A model generated the notes under the pieces. That model ran no database searches and was not told where the DNA came from. It saw only the letters and a program-made list of their open reading frames with translations. Made by a program: the position numbers and the translations under genes. A stretch of 64,000 nt of DNA from CAIZGX01 sp044349305. GTDB taxonomy: Bacteria; Bacteroidota; Bacteroidia; Flavobacteriales_D; Sanyastnellaceae. Shown in pieces: positions 9,442 through 16,830 of the stretch. Where the stretch lies: positions 27,741-91,740 of the forward strand of contig JBIKRF010000001.1 in NCBI GenBank assembly GCA_044349305.1, written 5' to 3'. Positions within the stretch are counted from its first letter, which is position 1. Every line of letters begins with the position of its first letter.

Positions 9442-9484
9442 GTTGAGTTGGTTTAAAAGGCAATTTAATTATAAATTAACAATG

Positions 9485-9928
9485 TTATCTTTCTGAATTG
9501 TTGCTTTTTGTTAGCTCTTCAATTATTTGTCTACATTGCTCAACGTTAAACATTCCAAAATGTGCTAATTCTTCAGGGAGTTTTGTGAATTCTTGAAGCC
9601 AGGCGTAACATTTGCGTCGGGCCAACTTTTCATTGGGTTTCCCTTTCCATTGCACATCAAATAACTGATGGCATTTCTTTCTTAATTCTCTCAGCTCTTT
9701 ATTGGCAAGACTTCCAGTTGATACCCTTAAGCCATGTTCCCATTTCGATGTGCTATAAGCATCGCAAGAGCTAGAACATTTGAACATTTTTATGTGGCCG
9801 TAACCGCGACCTGGTCCATATATTTCATCACCTGTTACTTCCAATGATGGAGAGTTACAATAAGGACAAAGTTCGCCGCGATTGAATGGGCCGATATCTA
9901 TATCTTTTTTCATGTTTGTTGTAATCAT
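9485..9928 (-). CDS. DUF3268 zinc-finger protein
   Basis: About 147 residues from the ATG at 9928. The longer frame to 10087 is less likely because its first 53 residues overlap another plausible gene and do not look like the family. The features are those of DUF3268: CPYC near the start, a YGPGRGYGHIKMFKC segment, CDAYSTSKWEHG, LANKELRELRKKCHQLFD, KLARRKCYAWLQEF and the end motif HFGMFNVEQCRQII. The CxxC and C..CD pairs should bind zinc. The biochemical function is unknown to me. It ends 43 bp before the WYL operon on the same strand and might be co-transcribed with it. Confidence 0.8.
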   Translation of the reverse strand: MITTNMKKDIDIGPFNRGELCPYCNSPSLEVTGDEIYGPGRGYGHIKMFKCSSSCDAYSTSKWEHGLRVSTGSLANKELRELRKKCHQLFDVQWKGKPNEKLARRKCYAWLQEFTKLPEELAHFGMFNVEQCRQIIEELTKSNNSER

Positions 9929-9932
9929 TTTA

Positions 9933-10202
9933 TTAATCGTTCCAAATATGCCAAACTTCAGATTGGCCATCTGCTTTAAGTCTTTTAACAAACCTGTTAA
10001 AACTCGATATGGGAGCTCTATCGGATATTGTCCCCGAGCCATAGGTTCCGATACCTGTGAAGTATGTAATGTCATTTTTTGTTTCAATCCATATAGATCG
10101 TTGATAGAAGGTCGAGTTTTTACGAAAACACTTTCCTTTCTTAAAGAAACCGTGTCTGAATAGAATGAGGTATAAGATTGCGTTTTTAATTCTTGCTTTC
10201 AT
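9933..10202 (-). CDS. Small hypothetical protein
   Basis: An 89-residue frame that stops 4 bp before the preferred start of the DUF3268 gene. It is favoured over the overlapping N-terminal extension of that gene because its composition is protein-like (KNDITYFTGIGTYGSGTI, then SEVWHIWND) and because the stop-to-start spacing is typical of an operon. The first 25 residues are basic and partly hydrophobic (ILYLILF). No family is recognised. The alternative is that this is a shadow and the DUF3268 gene starts at 10087. Confidence 0.4.
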   Translation of the reverse strand: MKARIKNAILYLILFRHGFFKKGKCFRKNSTFYQRSIWIETKNDITYFTGIGTYGSGTISDRAPISSFNRFVKRLKADGQSEVWHIWND

Positions 10203-10247
10203 AGGTTATTCTTTGTCTTTTTTTCGAGTTCTATTTCTTTAAATTAT

Positions 10248-10592
10248 CTAGCGAACCATTTTCTTTATGTATTCTAATTCGTTTTCATTCAATTCGTAAT
10301 GATCTGTTAGTTTCTTAAATTCTTCGTCTGACGATTTTTCATTTAACCCCTCTATGACCGATGTGAGATATGCAGAGTATACGTTGCTATTCAATTCTCT
10401 CATGCAGTCCATGTACCCGGTCTTATATGATTCGAAAGTGTCCATGGTCACTTGGGTCTTTGGGTAAGATTGAAGTTTTAGGTCTATCCTAAACTCTTCC
10501 TTCATTCTGAGATAGCCATAATATCCGCCTATGCCCGAAAAGATAATTGCGCATGTGAATCCGATTAGAAAAGATTTTAGGTTTTGTTTCAT
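10248..10592 (-). CDS. Membrane-anchored small protein
   Basis: A 114-residue protein with one N-terminal membrane helix (about residues 7-27, FLIGFTCAIIFSGIGGYYGYL) preceded by Lys residues, so the remaining ~85 charged residues probably face the periplasm. No lipobox or catalytic motif is seen and I recognise no family. It sits among short minus-strand genes of the same style, between a zinc-finger gene and a rhodanese-like exported protein, with gaps of 45 to 100 bp. Confidence 0.55.
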   Translation of the reverse strand: MKQNLKSFLIGFTCAIIFSGIGGYYGYLRMKEEFRIDLKLQSYPKTQVTMDTFESYKTGYMDCMRELNSNVYSAYLTSVIEGLNEKSSDEEFKKLTDHYELNENELEYIKKMVR

Positions 10593-10692
10593 GTTTAAAT
10601 CTTGTGGTTAATGCAAATGAATGTGGCGTCGTCGAGTTTGTGCTTGCAGTTATTTGCATTCTATTGGTTGGCTTTAGCTTTTAGGTGCGTTT

Positions 10693-10971
10693 TTATTTGC
10701 TATAAACAGATAAAGAACTCAGGTGTCCAGTGCGACTAGAATAAACACCAATTTTTGCAACGGAATATGGAATTTCCTTTAATGACCATCTATTTCGGAC
10801 AATCCAATTTGCCTTTCTCAAACAATGTGTTTTTTGGGTGAATTTTTCAGAGAACTTTGAATTGAACTCATTATTAGAATCTAGAAAGTTGATGTAATAG
10901 AATTCAACTTGAAATGTTTTGGCGTCTGGACGAAAGAAATAGTCTCTCTTTTTTTTATCCGATGTTTTCAT
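10693..10971 (-). CDS. Small hypothetical protein
   Basis: A basic protein of about 92 residues if started at the ATG at 10971. The frame continues to 11025, but that start would run into the rhodanese-like gene. It is rich in Lys, Arg, Phe and Tyr, with a central LDSNNEFNSKFSEKF and later RNRWSLKEIPYSVAKIG. It has no signal peptide and no recognised domain. It begins 12 bp after the stop of the rhodanese-like gene, consistent with co-transcription. It could still be a chance frame. Confidence 0.35.
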   Translation of the reverse strand: MKTSDKKKRDYFFRPDAKTFQVEFYYINFLDSNNEFNSKFSEKFTQKTHCLRKANWIVRNRWSLKEIPYSVAKIGVYSSRTGHLSSLSVYSK

Positions 10972-10982
10972 AAGATTCAATT

Positions 10983-11501
10983 TTATATTTCGAAAGATTC
11001 TGTAACATATTGTTTCCCTTTCCAATCAGGATCGAAACCAACAATTAGGTTCAAGACTTTTACATTGGTATATCCGTTTGCACGAAGCAGATCGAAAGCC
11101 TTTTCAACTCTCTCGCAATACTCCAAAGAGCAACATCCGCAATAGACTACGATCTCTTTATTTTTAGGTGTGCTGCCCAAAGCCAGCTTTAAATCGGCAT
11201 ATGAATGATCTAGCATGTCGCCAATGTGAATGCTGCCTTTTATGGGAGTGTGTCTGTATGCCGAAACATTTAGAATTACTGGAATGTTTTTCTTTGAGAG
11301 TATGATATTGTTCAGCACCAATGGCTCTATGCGGTATTTGGAATTGGTCAGATATAACGGTTTTCCATTGGAAGGATTTGGAATAATTTCCAAACTAGAG
11401 ATAGATCTATTTGATGAGTAGGCGAAAGTGCTTGCGGTAGAAAGAATAATTGCAATGGCAATCGCGCCAATAATAGAGAGTTGTTTGATTGTTGTTTTCA
11501 T
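10983..11501 (-). CDS. Exported rhodanese-like protein
   Basis: About 172 residues from the ATG at 11501. The longer frame to 11564 adds a Cys-rich leader before the signal peptide and is unlikely. Residues 1-28 form a signal peptide (QLSIIGAIAIAIILSTASTFA). The rest carries a rhodanese-like fold with HIGDMLD, then VVYCGCCSLEYCERV near residue 130. The first Cys after VVY sits at the rhodanese active-site position, and the extra Cys residues are unusual. The end of the fold is NVKVLNLIVGFDPDW. Rhodaneses transfer sulfur or act as redox or binding modules. Here it would work in the periplasm; the substrate is unknown. Confidence 0.65.
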   Translation of the reverse strand: MKTTIKQLSIIGAIAIAIILSTASTFAYSSNRSISSLEIIPNPSNGKPLYLTNSKYRIEPLVLNNIILSKKNIPVILNVSAYRHTPIKGSIHIGDMLDHSYADLKLALGSTPKNKEIVVYCGCCSLEYCERVEKAFDLLRANGYTNVKVLNLIVGFDPDWKGKQYVTESFEI

Positions 11502-11571
11502 TTCGTTGAATTGATTGTTTAAAGTTTTACAAAGGTTATATTTATGTTTGCAGAGGTGCTGCATAGAAAAA

Positions 11572-12234
11572 TTAACGGATCATAAGCATGTTCAGCGCGA
11601 TACATCTTTTTGCAACTTCTAAGAATTCGTGCTCGTCTGCTTTTACTTGAAAAAGGAGTTTGTCATTTGAAAATTGATGCGGATTGTATTTGTTGTGTTT
11701 CTGGTATTTGGGATCGGCTTCATAGGCTATTATTAATTGTTCCCCTTCATACTTCAGAATTGTAGGAAGTCGGTCTAAGCATATGGAGATTTGTGGAATA
11801 CCATTTTCATCTTCGTCAATTCTGGCGTATTCCCAATAACTCACGTTTTTAATCCATTGAGGATATTCCGAAAAAGAAAAGGTTATGTATTTAAAGGGGT
11901 CTCCGAATGGATTGCGTGCGCCGTATTCGGGCATTAGTTCCTCGTTTTTCTGAGTGTGGTACAATCGGTCAATTTGCCCATAAGAGAAGTTTGGTAGTTT
12001 TATCTCTCCTTTTTCCACAACCTTTTTTTTGTATGTGCTATTCCCAATGAGTAAATCTTTGAAGCAGGGGTGTTCGACACTTAAATCTTTTACAGTTTGA
12101 AGTGGTAGATAGAAATCACTGATGTTTTCGAGCAACCAGATAACATAATTAGGATCCTGCTCTAAAATTTGATTTACCGAAAGACCTTTGTGTTTGCCAA
12201 AGGCGATTACTGTTTCGAATGTAATTGTTTGCAT
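11572..12234 (-). CDS. ExoX-like C-terminal domain protein
   Basis: A 220-residue protein whose first 40 residues match the small ExoX C-terminal/DUF3820 module: FGKHKGLSVNQILEQDPNYV, followed by WLLENISDF. This module is often attached to DEDD exonucleases, but no exonuclease motif is present here. The C-terminal 120 residues (with FSEYPQWIKNVSYWEYARI and PTILKYEGEQLIIAYEAD) are not recognised. The gene is divergently oriented to the gene at 12511 across a 276-bp gap. Confidence 0.6.
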   Translation of the reverse strand: MQTITFETVIAFGKHKGLSVNQILEQDPNYVIWLLENISDFYLPLQTVKDLSVEHPCFKDLLIGNSTYKKKVVEKGEIKLPNFSYGQIDRLYHTQKNEELMPEYGARNPFGDPFKYITFSFSEYPQWIKNVSYWEYARIDEDENGIPQISICLDRLPTILKYEGEQLIIAYEADPKYQKHNKYNPHQFSNDKLLFQVKADEHEFLEVAKRCIALNMLMIR

Positions 12235-12479
12235 GGTTAAATTTGTTTGGGGTTGTGAATTGAAATGTCAGGGGATGTTATGATTTTGAGGTGTTTACTA
12301 TTTTTTTTGCAAAGGTTTGGACTTTCTGTGCATGAGTTTTGCATAGATTTAAGGTTTTAGGAAATTATTGCGAATGAGTATTTTTGAATTCTAAATTCTA
12401 TGCCAAATTTCTTTCATAGGATTCTGGTGCGCAAGAAATTACAAGCTTGTTAAAGGATTACATTGACAGCTTATGATTG

Positions 12480-12487
12480 TAACTTTG
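12480..12487 (+). promoter_or_regulatory. Candidate -7 box (TAACTTTG)
   Basis: TAACTTTG fits the Bacteroidota -7 consensus TAnnTTTG and lies 23 bp before the ATG at 12511. No TTG element is found at the best 17-23 bp spacing; the nearest is 14 bp upstream at 12463, so support is partial. Confidence 0.3.
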
Positions 12488-12510
12488 TTTCGTAATAAAA
12501 AAAATAAAAA

Positions 12511-13182
12511 ATGACAATTTTCTTATCAATTGTAGGCATCGCTATTTTGCTTTTTATTATTTCCTTGTGTATATCAAGGAGTAATAATGCCGGTGATAAT
12601 TATTACCATGAAGACACTAACTATTATGCGCTAAAAAAAGTGTTTTTCGCGCCTAGTGTGAGTGATTTTGATAGGTTAGATAGAATAAAGGTCAGTAAAG
12701 TATTTGGTGTTTTAATAGAGTCTGAAAAGCAATTTGGCGAGAAAATTCTTTTTGCCACATACATCAATGGGTATGCTGGATTTTATAGAAATAGCGGTGG
12801 GGGATGTCTTGCAGGTAAATGGTATACTAAAGATGATCAAAATGTTCAGCATGACATACAGCGTACTTTTGGAAGAAATGAAAATGCAACGGAATTGTTA
12901 TCAAAGGAATTCAGAGAAAAATCGGCGGCCTTTACAAGTTTAGCAAATGATTATTTGAGTCAGGCTTTGCCGGAGAATGGTTGGCATAATAGGAAACGAA
13001 TGGTTACATTTTGGTTTTTGACTGAAGAAGGACCATTTCAATGGCGAGTTCCGCAAGTCTTGTTGTATAATTCCGAATTCAAAGATTTGGCTGTTTCTGC
13101 AAATGATATTATTTCAGATTTAAGGAATTCAGAAGAGTGTTTGAGAGAAGATCCCTTGCGGGGTTACGAATTGAAATTGTAA
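12511..13182 (+). CDS. Membrane-anchored hypothetical protein
   Basis: A 223-residue protein with one N-terminal helix (TIFLSIVGIAILLFIISLCI, residues 2-21) and a soluble remainder. Residues ~85-100 contain a Gly-rich turn (FYRNSGGGCLAGKWY), and WHNRKRMVTFWFLTEEGPF lies near 160-178. No catalytic motif is evident and I do not recognise the family. It is monocistronic, with a candidate promoter 23 bp upstream and a 252-bp convergent gap downstream. Confidence 0.65.
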   Translation: MTIFLSIVGIAILLFIISLCISRSNNAGDNYYHEDTNYYALKKVFFAPSVSDFDRLDRIKVSKVFGVLIESEKQFGEKILFATYINGYAGFYRNSGGGCLAGKWYTKDDQNVQHDIQRTFGRNENATELLSKEFREKSAAFTSLANDYLSQALPENGWHNRKRMVTFWFLTEEGPFQWRVPQVLLYNSEFKDLAVSANDIISDLRNSEECLREDPLRGYELKL

Positions 13183-13360
13183 ATGATTTTGTACTGAAAT
13201 TATTCGAGTAGAGTTATACTTTGCAAGGGAAACCAAAGCGTCAAGATTGTCAATTTTCATTCAAAGCATATCACAAAAAATATCGAATATATCTTTCAAA
13301 ATAATTTCGGTGCAAAATGTAAATCATTGCAAATTCAAAGGGTACAGCGGTTTTCCTGCG

Positions 13361-13407
13361 GTAAACGGCAGTAAACGGTTGTAAACGACGGTTGGAAGGG
13401 AGTTTAC
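13361..13407. repeat. Three 10-bp GTAAACGGnn direct repeats
   Basis: GTAAACGGCA, GTAAACGGTT and GTAAACGACG follow each other without a gap at 13361-13390, and an inverted GTTTAC lies at 13402-13407. A 10-bp period places the boxes on one face of the helix, which suggests a protein-binding site. The position between two convergent gene ends is odd for a promoter operator. Confidence 0.55.
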
Positions 13408-13434
13408 TTCGGTAGATGAAAATACACCATTCGG

Positions 13435-14052
13435 TTAGTTAAACATCTCCAATCTTTTCTCCATAAAGAATACAAACCAATCGTGGTAATTTCTATATGT
13501 ATGCCATTTTGTGCTTCTTCGAAGAATCCAGTTTTGAACTTGATCCACTTCTTCTGCGGAGGTAATTCGTGACGGAAGAAATTTGCTGAATGTAGGTTGC
13601 ATGAATATTTTTGAAACTTGAAGACTTTGGAATTCGGTGCTTTCATCGTTTTCGAAAAAGCATTCTTCCACAATGAATTTTTGATTCGAATCGCCGCCAT
13701 GAATAACTATGTATGCTTGCTCCAAAATAAGATCGAGTTCGGCGTAGATGTCATCTTCGAAAACAACCAACCGATATCCCCATGCTCTTCCGACTTGTGT
13801 TTTGAACTCATCGTCGAGAATCAACTTCACAGAAGCCTGAAGTGGAATTGAGCTGAGCTTTCCTTCTTTTTCATTCAGGGGTAAGTAGCATTTCGCAGCG
13901 ACAATTTTGTCGGGCATAGGTTCGGCATGAAAGCCCATTTTTTCGAAACGAACGCGACGCGTCCAAGAGAGTGTTGAGGTGTTTTTAGACATTGAATGAA
14001 TTGTGTTAGTTAACACATCCGTTCCAACATAATATGCTTCGAGGTTTAACAT
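13435..14052 (-). CDS. Hypothetical protein
   Basis: A 205-residue soluble protein without signal or membrane segment. It has strand-rich stretches (PDKIVAAKCYLPL, VKLILDDEF, YRLVVFEDDIYAELDLI) and an aromatic C-terminus (KWHTYRNYHDWFVFFMEKR). No family is recognised. It is preceded by a good candidate promoter at 14139-14170 with an ~80-nt leader, so it is probably transcribed alone. A shorter start is possible but nothing decides it. Confidence 0.55.
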   Translation of the reverse strand: MLNLEAYYVGTDVLTNTIHSMSKNTSTLSWTRRVRFEKMGFHAEPMPDKIVAAKCYLPLNEKEGKLSSIPLQASVKLILDDEFKTQVGRAWGYRLVVFEDDIYAELDLILEQAYIVIHGGDSNQKFIVEECFFENDESTEFQSLQVSKIFMQPTFSKFLPSRITSAEEVDQVQNWILRRSTKWHTYRNYHDWFVFFMEKRLEMFN

Positions 14053-14485
14053 TTGTTTTGACTGTTAGTCCTCATCGTTTTTACCACCGTGGCTTGTTCT
14101 GCTCGGTTGGTGACATTTCTGTCGTCTGGATGATGGTGCAAATGTAAAGGCGATTTTTTTCTATTTCCAAATTTCTTTTTTGAATGGACCCGCGTCACTG
14201 AAGAGTTTGAATTACTTTCTCGAAAGCTGTGTTTGCAACATGTATTAGAATTGTATTTTTTTGAAATGGAATTTAGAATTTCGTTGAAATCTTCTGAGGT
14301 AATTGAAGTTAGATTTTTTTTGAAAAGGAGTTGGGATAGGTTAGAATTTATTAAATCACACAACCACTTTTTATTACCTTTAACTAAACGAAACAAACTT
14401 TATTCGATACAACTCTATTGGTTGTTTGGTGTTAGTTTGGGGCGTGAAAGTGAGTTCGTGGCAATCTTTAAATACTATAAACCAT
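14053..14485. other. Intergenic region without confident gene
   Basis: Four hundred bases between two divergent genes. A 116-residue minus-strand frame (14046-14396) overlaps the hypothetical gene and has low-complexity Ser, Asn and Lys content, so I do not call it. The only structure I see is the minus-strand promoter at 14139-14170. Confidence 0.4.
14139..14170 (-). promoter_or_regulatory. Candidate Bacteroidota promoter
   Basis: On the minus strand a TTG (14170-14168) is followed after 21 bp by TACATTTG (14146-14139), matching the TTG/TAnnTTTG -33/-7 layout. Transcription would begin near 14132, about 80 nt before the ATG of the gene ending at 13435. Confidence 0.45.
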
Positions 14486-15760
14486 ATGATAATACTCCTA
14501 GATCTAGACGGAACTTTGACAGACACAGCTCACGAAAAGTTCAAACAATTTAAGGACGGCAAACAACAAACCGAAATTTCTGACATTCCTATAATTCCAG
14601 GAGCAAAAGAGTTTATAGCAGATATTCAAGCTATGGGACATATGCCAATTATTATTTCCGACAGCCATCCTGACTATGTAAACCTAATTGCAAGAGATGT
14701 TTTTCAAATTCCAGCTTTGAGTTTAACGGATAAACCAAACATTGAGAAAACGTCGAATTACATTCAATCAAATCAAGACCTAAGAGATCTATTTGTAAAT
14801 AAAGATAATTTTATTATGGTTGGTGATAGTTGGCTTGACATCGAACTTGGGCGAAGACTAAATATTACAACAATTCTAACAAAATTTTATGTTGCTACAA
14901 GTATTGAAGAGCGCGATGGAATTGGACAAGAACTGAAACCAATAAAAATGGGGGCGACTTATTATGCTAAAACATATGAAGATGTAAAACAAATAATAAG
15001 TAATCCAAAGCAAAGCCTCTTGGCACTAGAAGCTATCTTTCAGGGCGAAGAATCTGAGAATATGGTTAGATTTCTAACTCGATATTCAAACGGAAATTTC
15101 ATCGCATTTAGATGTTTAGCAAGACAAGAAGACGGCGAGTGCGATAGATTTGCAAGAGCAGACAAATATTATCAAATTGATAATCCTGAAAGAAGCCACG
15201 ATTTTATTTCCAAACTAGCACAATCCGTAACAAAGTATTTAAAGAGAGTTGAAAGATATCCTCAATACAAATGGGATTACTTAACGTATGTTTCAGACAA
15301 GAAAACAACAACTCCGGCCAACAAAATGAAGGAGATTTTTGATCTGGTAAATTCTAGTTTCAATAAAATCAAATTGTTTGAATGGTCAGACGATGTAGAA
15401 GGCAGCCTAAGAAATCAGCCAAATTATCAAACAAGACGAGATTTTATTTCCAAATATTTAAAAACAATAGAAGATATTGATCTTGAAAACAAAAGTGTTA
15501 TTGTCATTGATGATCAATTCACATCATCAGCAACGGCGCATGAAATTTCTCAACAATTGAGAAATAGGGGGGCAAAAAACATCCTTTTTGTAGCATTATT
15601 CTATCTAATTTTACCAATTGAGAGTAAGGCTTGTCCTAGGTGTGGTAAACTTTTAAAAATCAAAATAAAAAAGATAGATGGAAGAAAATTTTATTCATGT
15701 TTATTACCAGAATATAGGGGGGATGGTTGCGGATATCTTGAAAATATACCAAATCAATGA
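14486..15760 (+). CDS. HAD phosphatase-phosphoribosyltransferase-Zn ribbon fusion
   Basis: About 424 residues from the ATG at 14486, which begins directly with the HAD motif I (MIILLDLDGTLTD). HAD motif II is at IIISDSH and motif IV at MVGDSWLDIELG near residue 113. Residues ~185-400 form a ComF/PyrE-like phosphoribosyltransferase with the PRPP loop VIVIDDQFTSSATAHE near 338-353. The C-terminus has CPRC and a second Cys pair (SCLLPEYRGDGCGY) as a topoisomerase-style zinc ribbon. HAD and PRTase domains act on nucleotides or PRPP. The stop overlaps the DprA-like start by 4 bp (ATGA), so the two proteins are almost certainly made together. The substrate is unknown. Confidence 0.8.
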   Translation: MIILLDLDGTLTDTAHEKFKQFKDGKQQTEISDIPIIPGAKEFIADIQAMGHMPIIISDSHPDYVNLIARDVFQIPALSLTDKPNIEKTSNYIQSNQDLRDLFVNKDNFIMVGDSWLDIELGRRLNITTILTKFYVATSIEERDGIGQELKPIKMGATYYAKTYEDVKQIISNPKQSLLALEAIFQGEESENMVRFLTRYSNGNFIAFRCLARQEDGECDRFARADKYYQIDNPERSHDFISKLAQSVTKYLKRVERYPQYKWDYLTYVSDKKTTTPANKMKEIFDLVNSSFNKIKLFEWSDDVEGSLRNQPNYQTRRDFISKYLKTIEDIDLENKSVIVIDDQFTSSATAHEISQQLRNRGAKNILFVALFYLILPIESKACPRCGKLLKIKIKKIDGRKFYSCLLPEYRGDGCGYLENIPNQ

Positions 15761-16731
15761 TTGATAATAATAGAATAATAGGAATAATAGCACTCCGTGA
15801 ATTAGATAAGATCGGACCAGCTTTTGTGAAAAAAAATATTTCGAAAGGCAGCTTTGAAACTTCTAACATTATTAAAGAAATAAAAGAAATCTTAAATGCT
15901 AATAATAAGCATTTTGATGATGATACAATAGATGATGCGGTAGAAAGGGCAAAGGCAATTGCATTTAAATGCGAAGAAGAGGGCATAACAATTGTCGAGT
16001 ATACAAGTGATGCCTATCCAGCTCTTCTAAAAGAAATTAAAGACCCTCCATCCGTTATTTATTGTAAGGGAAACCTTGATTTGCTTTACAATAAAACAGT
16101 CTGTATTATTGGAACAAGAGAGCCAAATGAAAATGCTGTTATTATTTCGGAGAGAGTAGGCTCTTTTTATTCAAATTCAAGTTGGGCAATTTGCAACGGC
16201 CTAGCAGAAGGAGTTGATAATTTTTCTGTTAAATCAAATGATAAAGTTCGAAATAAAGTTATTGGTATTTTAGCAGGTGGACTTAACTACAATACGAAGA
16301 ACACATTGCTCAAAAAGACAGCTGAAAACGCTGAACAGACAATTGGAAATGGCGGACTATTAATTTCAGAGATACCGCCAGACATAAGGGAAGATACTTT
16401 CACAGTTGTAAAATCTTGCAGAATTCAGGCAGGCCTTTCTAATGGACTAATTTTAATACAAAGTTCATTGGACGGTGGTTCGCGTTATACGACAAAAGCT
16501 TTTTGCGAAACCCGTAGACCAATAGCTGTTATTAATCCAGTTCCAAAGGACTTTGATTTGCCTGCTTATAGCGCTAACAAGGAGGTTATTCTGAATAAGA
16601 AGAGAGGACTTTCTAAATTCGCAGAATTGAAAGAAGACAAAATTTTAGCTTCAAATATCTTCGTAATTAAAGCAAAGGGTGACTATGCCGAATTTGAAGA
16701 TTTAATGATTTCAATACAAAAATGGATATGA
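15757..16731 (+). CDS. DprA/SMF-like Rossmann protein
   Basis: A 324-residue DprA-family (SLOG superfamily) protein. The series of motifs is intact: YPALLKEIKDPPSVIYCKGN, VCIIGTREPN, CNGLAEGVD in place of the usual SGLARGID, GILAGGLNY, GGLLISEIPP, and LILIQSSLDGGSRYTTKAF. Housekeeping DprA loads RecA on incoming ssDNA and works with ComF, a phosphoribosyltransferase. Here the partner is a HAD-PRTase fusion translated from the same mRNA with a 4-bp overlap, and the genes sit beside Zorya. That suggests a dedicated conflict module rather than competence. A second, housekeeping dprA would be expected elsewhere in the genome. The function in defence is inference. Confidence 0.8.
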   Translation: MIDNNRIIGIIALRELDKIGPAFVKKNISKGSFETSNIIKEIKEILNANNKHFDDDTIDDAVERAKAIAFKCEEEGITIVEYTSDAYPALLKEIKDPPSVIYCKGNLDLLYNKTVCIIGTREPNENAVIISERVGSFYSNSSWAICNGLAEGVDNFSVKSNDKVRNKVIGILAGGLNYNTKNTLLKKTAENAEQTIGNGGLLISEIPPDIREDTFTVVKSCRIQAGLSNGLILIQSSLDGGSRYTTKAFCETRRPIAVINPVPKDFDLPAYSANKEVILNKKRGLSKFAELKEDKILASNIFVIKAKGDYAEFEDLMISIQKWI

Positions 16732-16830
16732 TAAAGCAGGGCAGCAGCTTTACTTAAACATTTACATTTGAATTTATCTTGTTCATCGTAAGTCTCATGT
16801 TGGTGCCCTTTAAAACGGAATAGCACTTAA

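Noticed and set aside
13404..13700. 98-residue minus-strand frame
   Set aside because: Shadow of the hypothetical gene at 13435-14052 in another frame.
14046..14396. 116-residue minus-strand protein
   Set aside because: Low-complexity composition and no start or spacing evidence; it overlaps the promoter of the neighbouring gene.
16732..16830. Intrinsic terminator between dprA-like and zorD
   Set aside because: TAAAGC and GCTTTA can pair with a 9-nt loop, but there is no T-run and the stem is weak.
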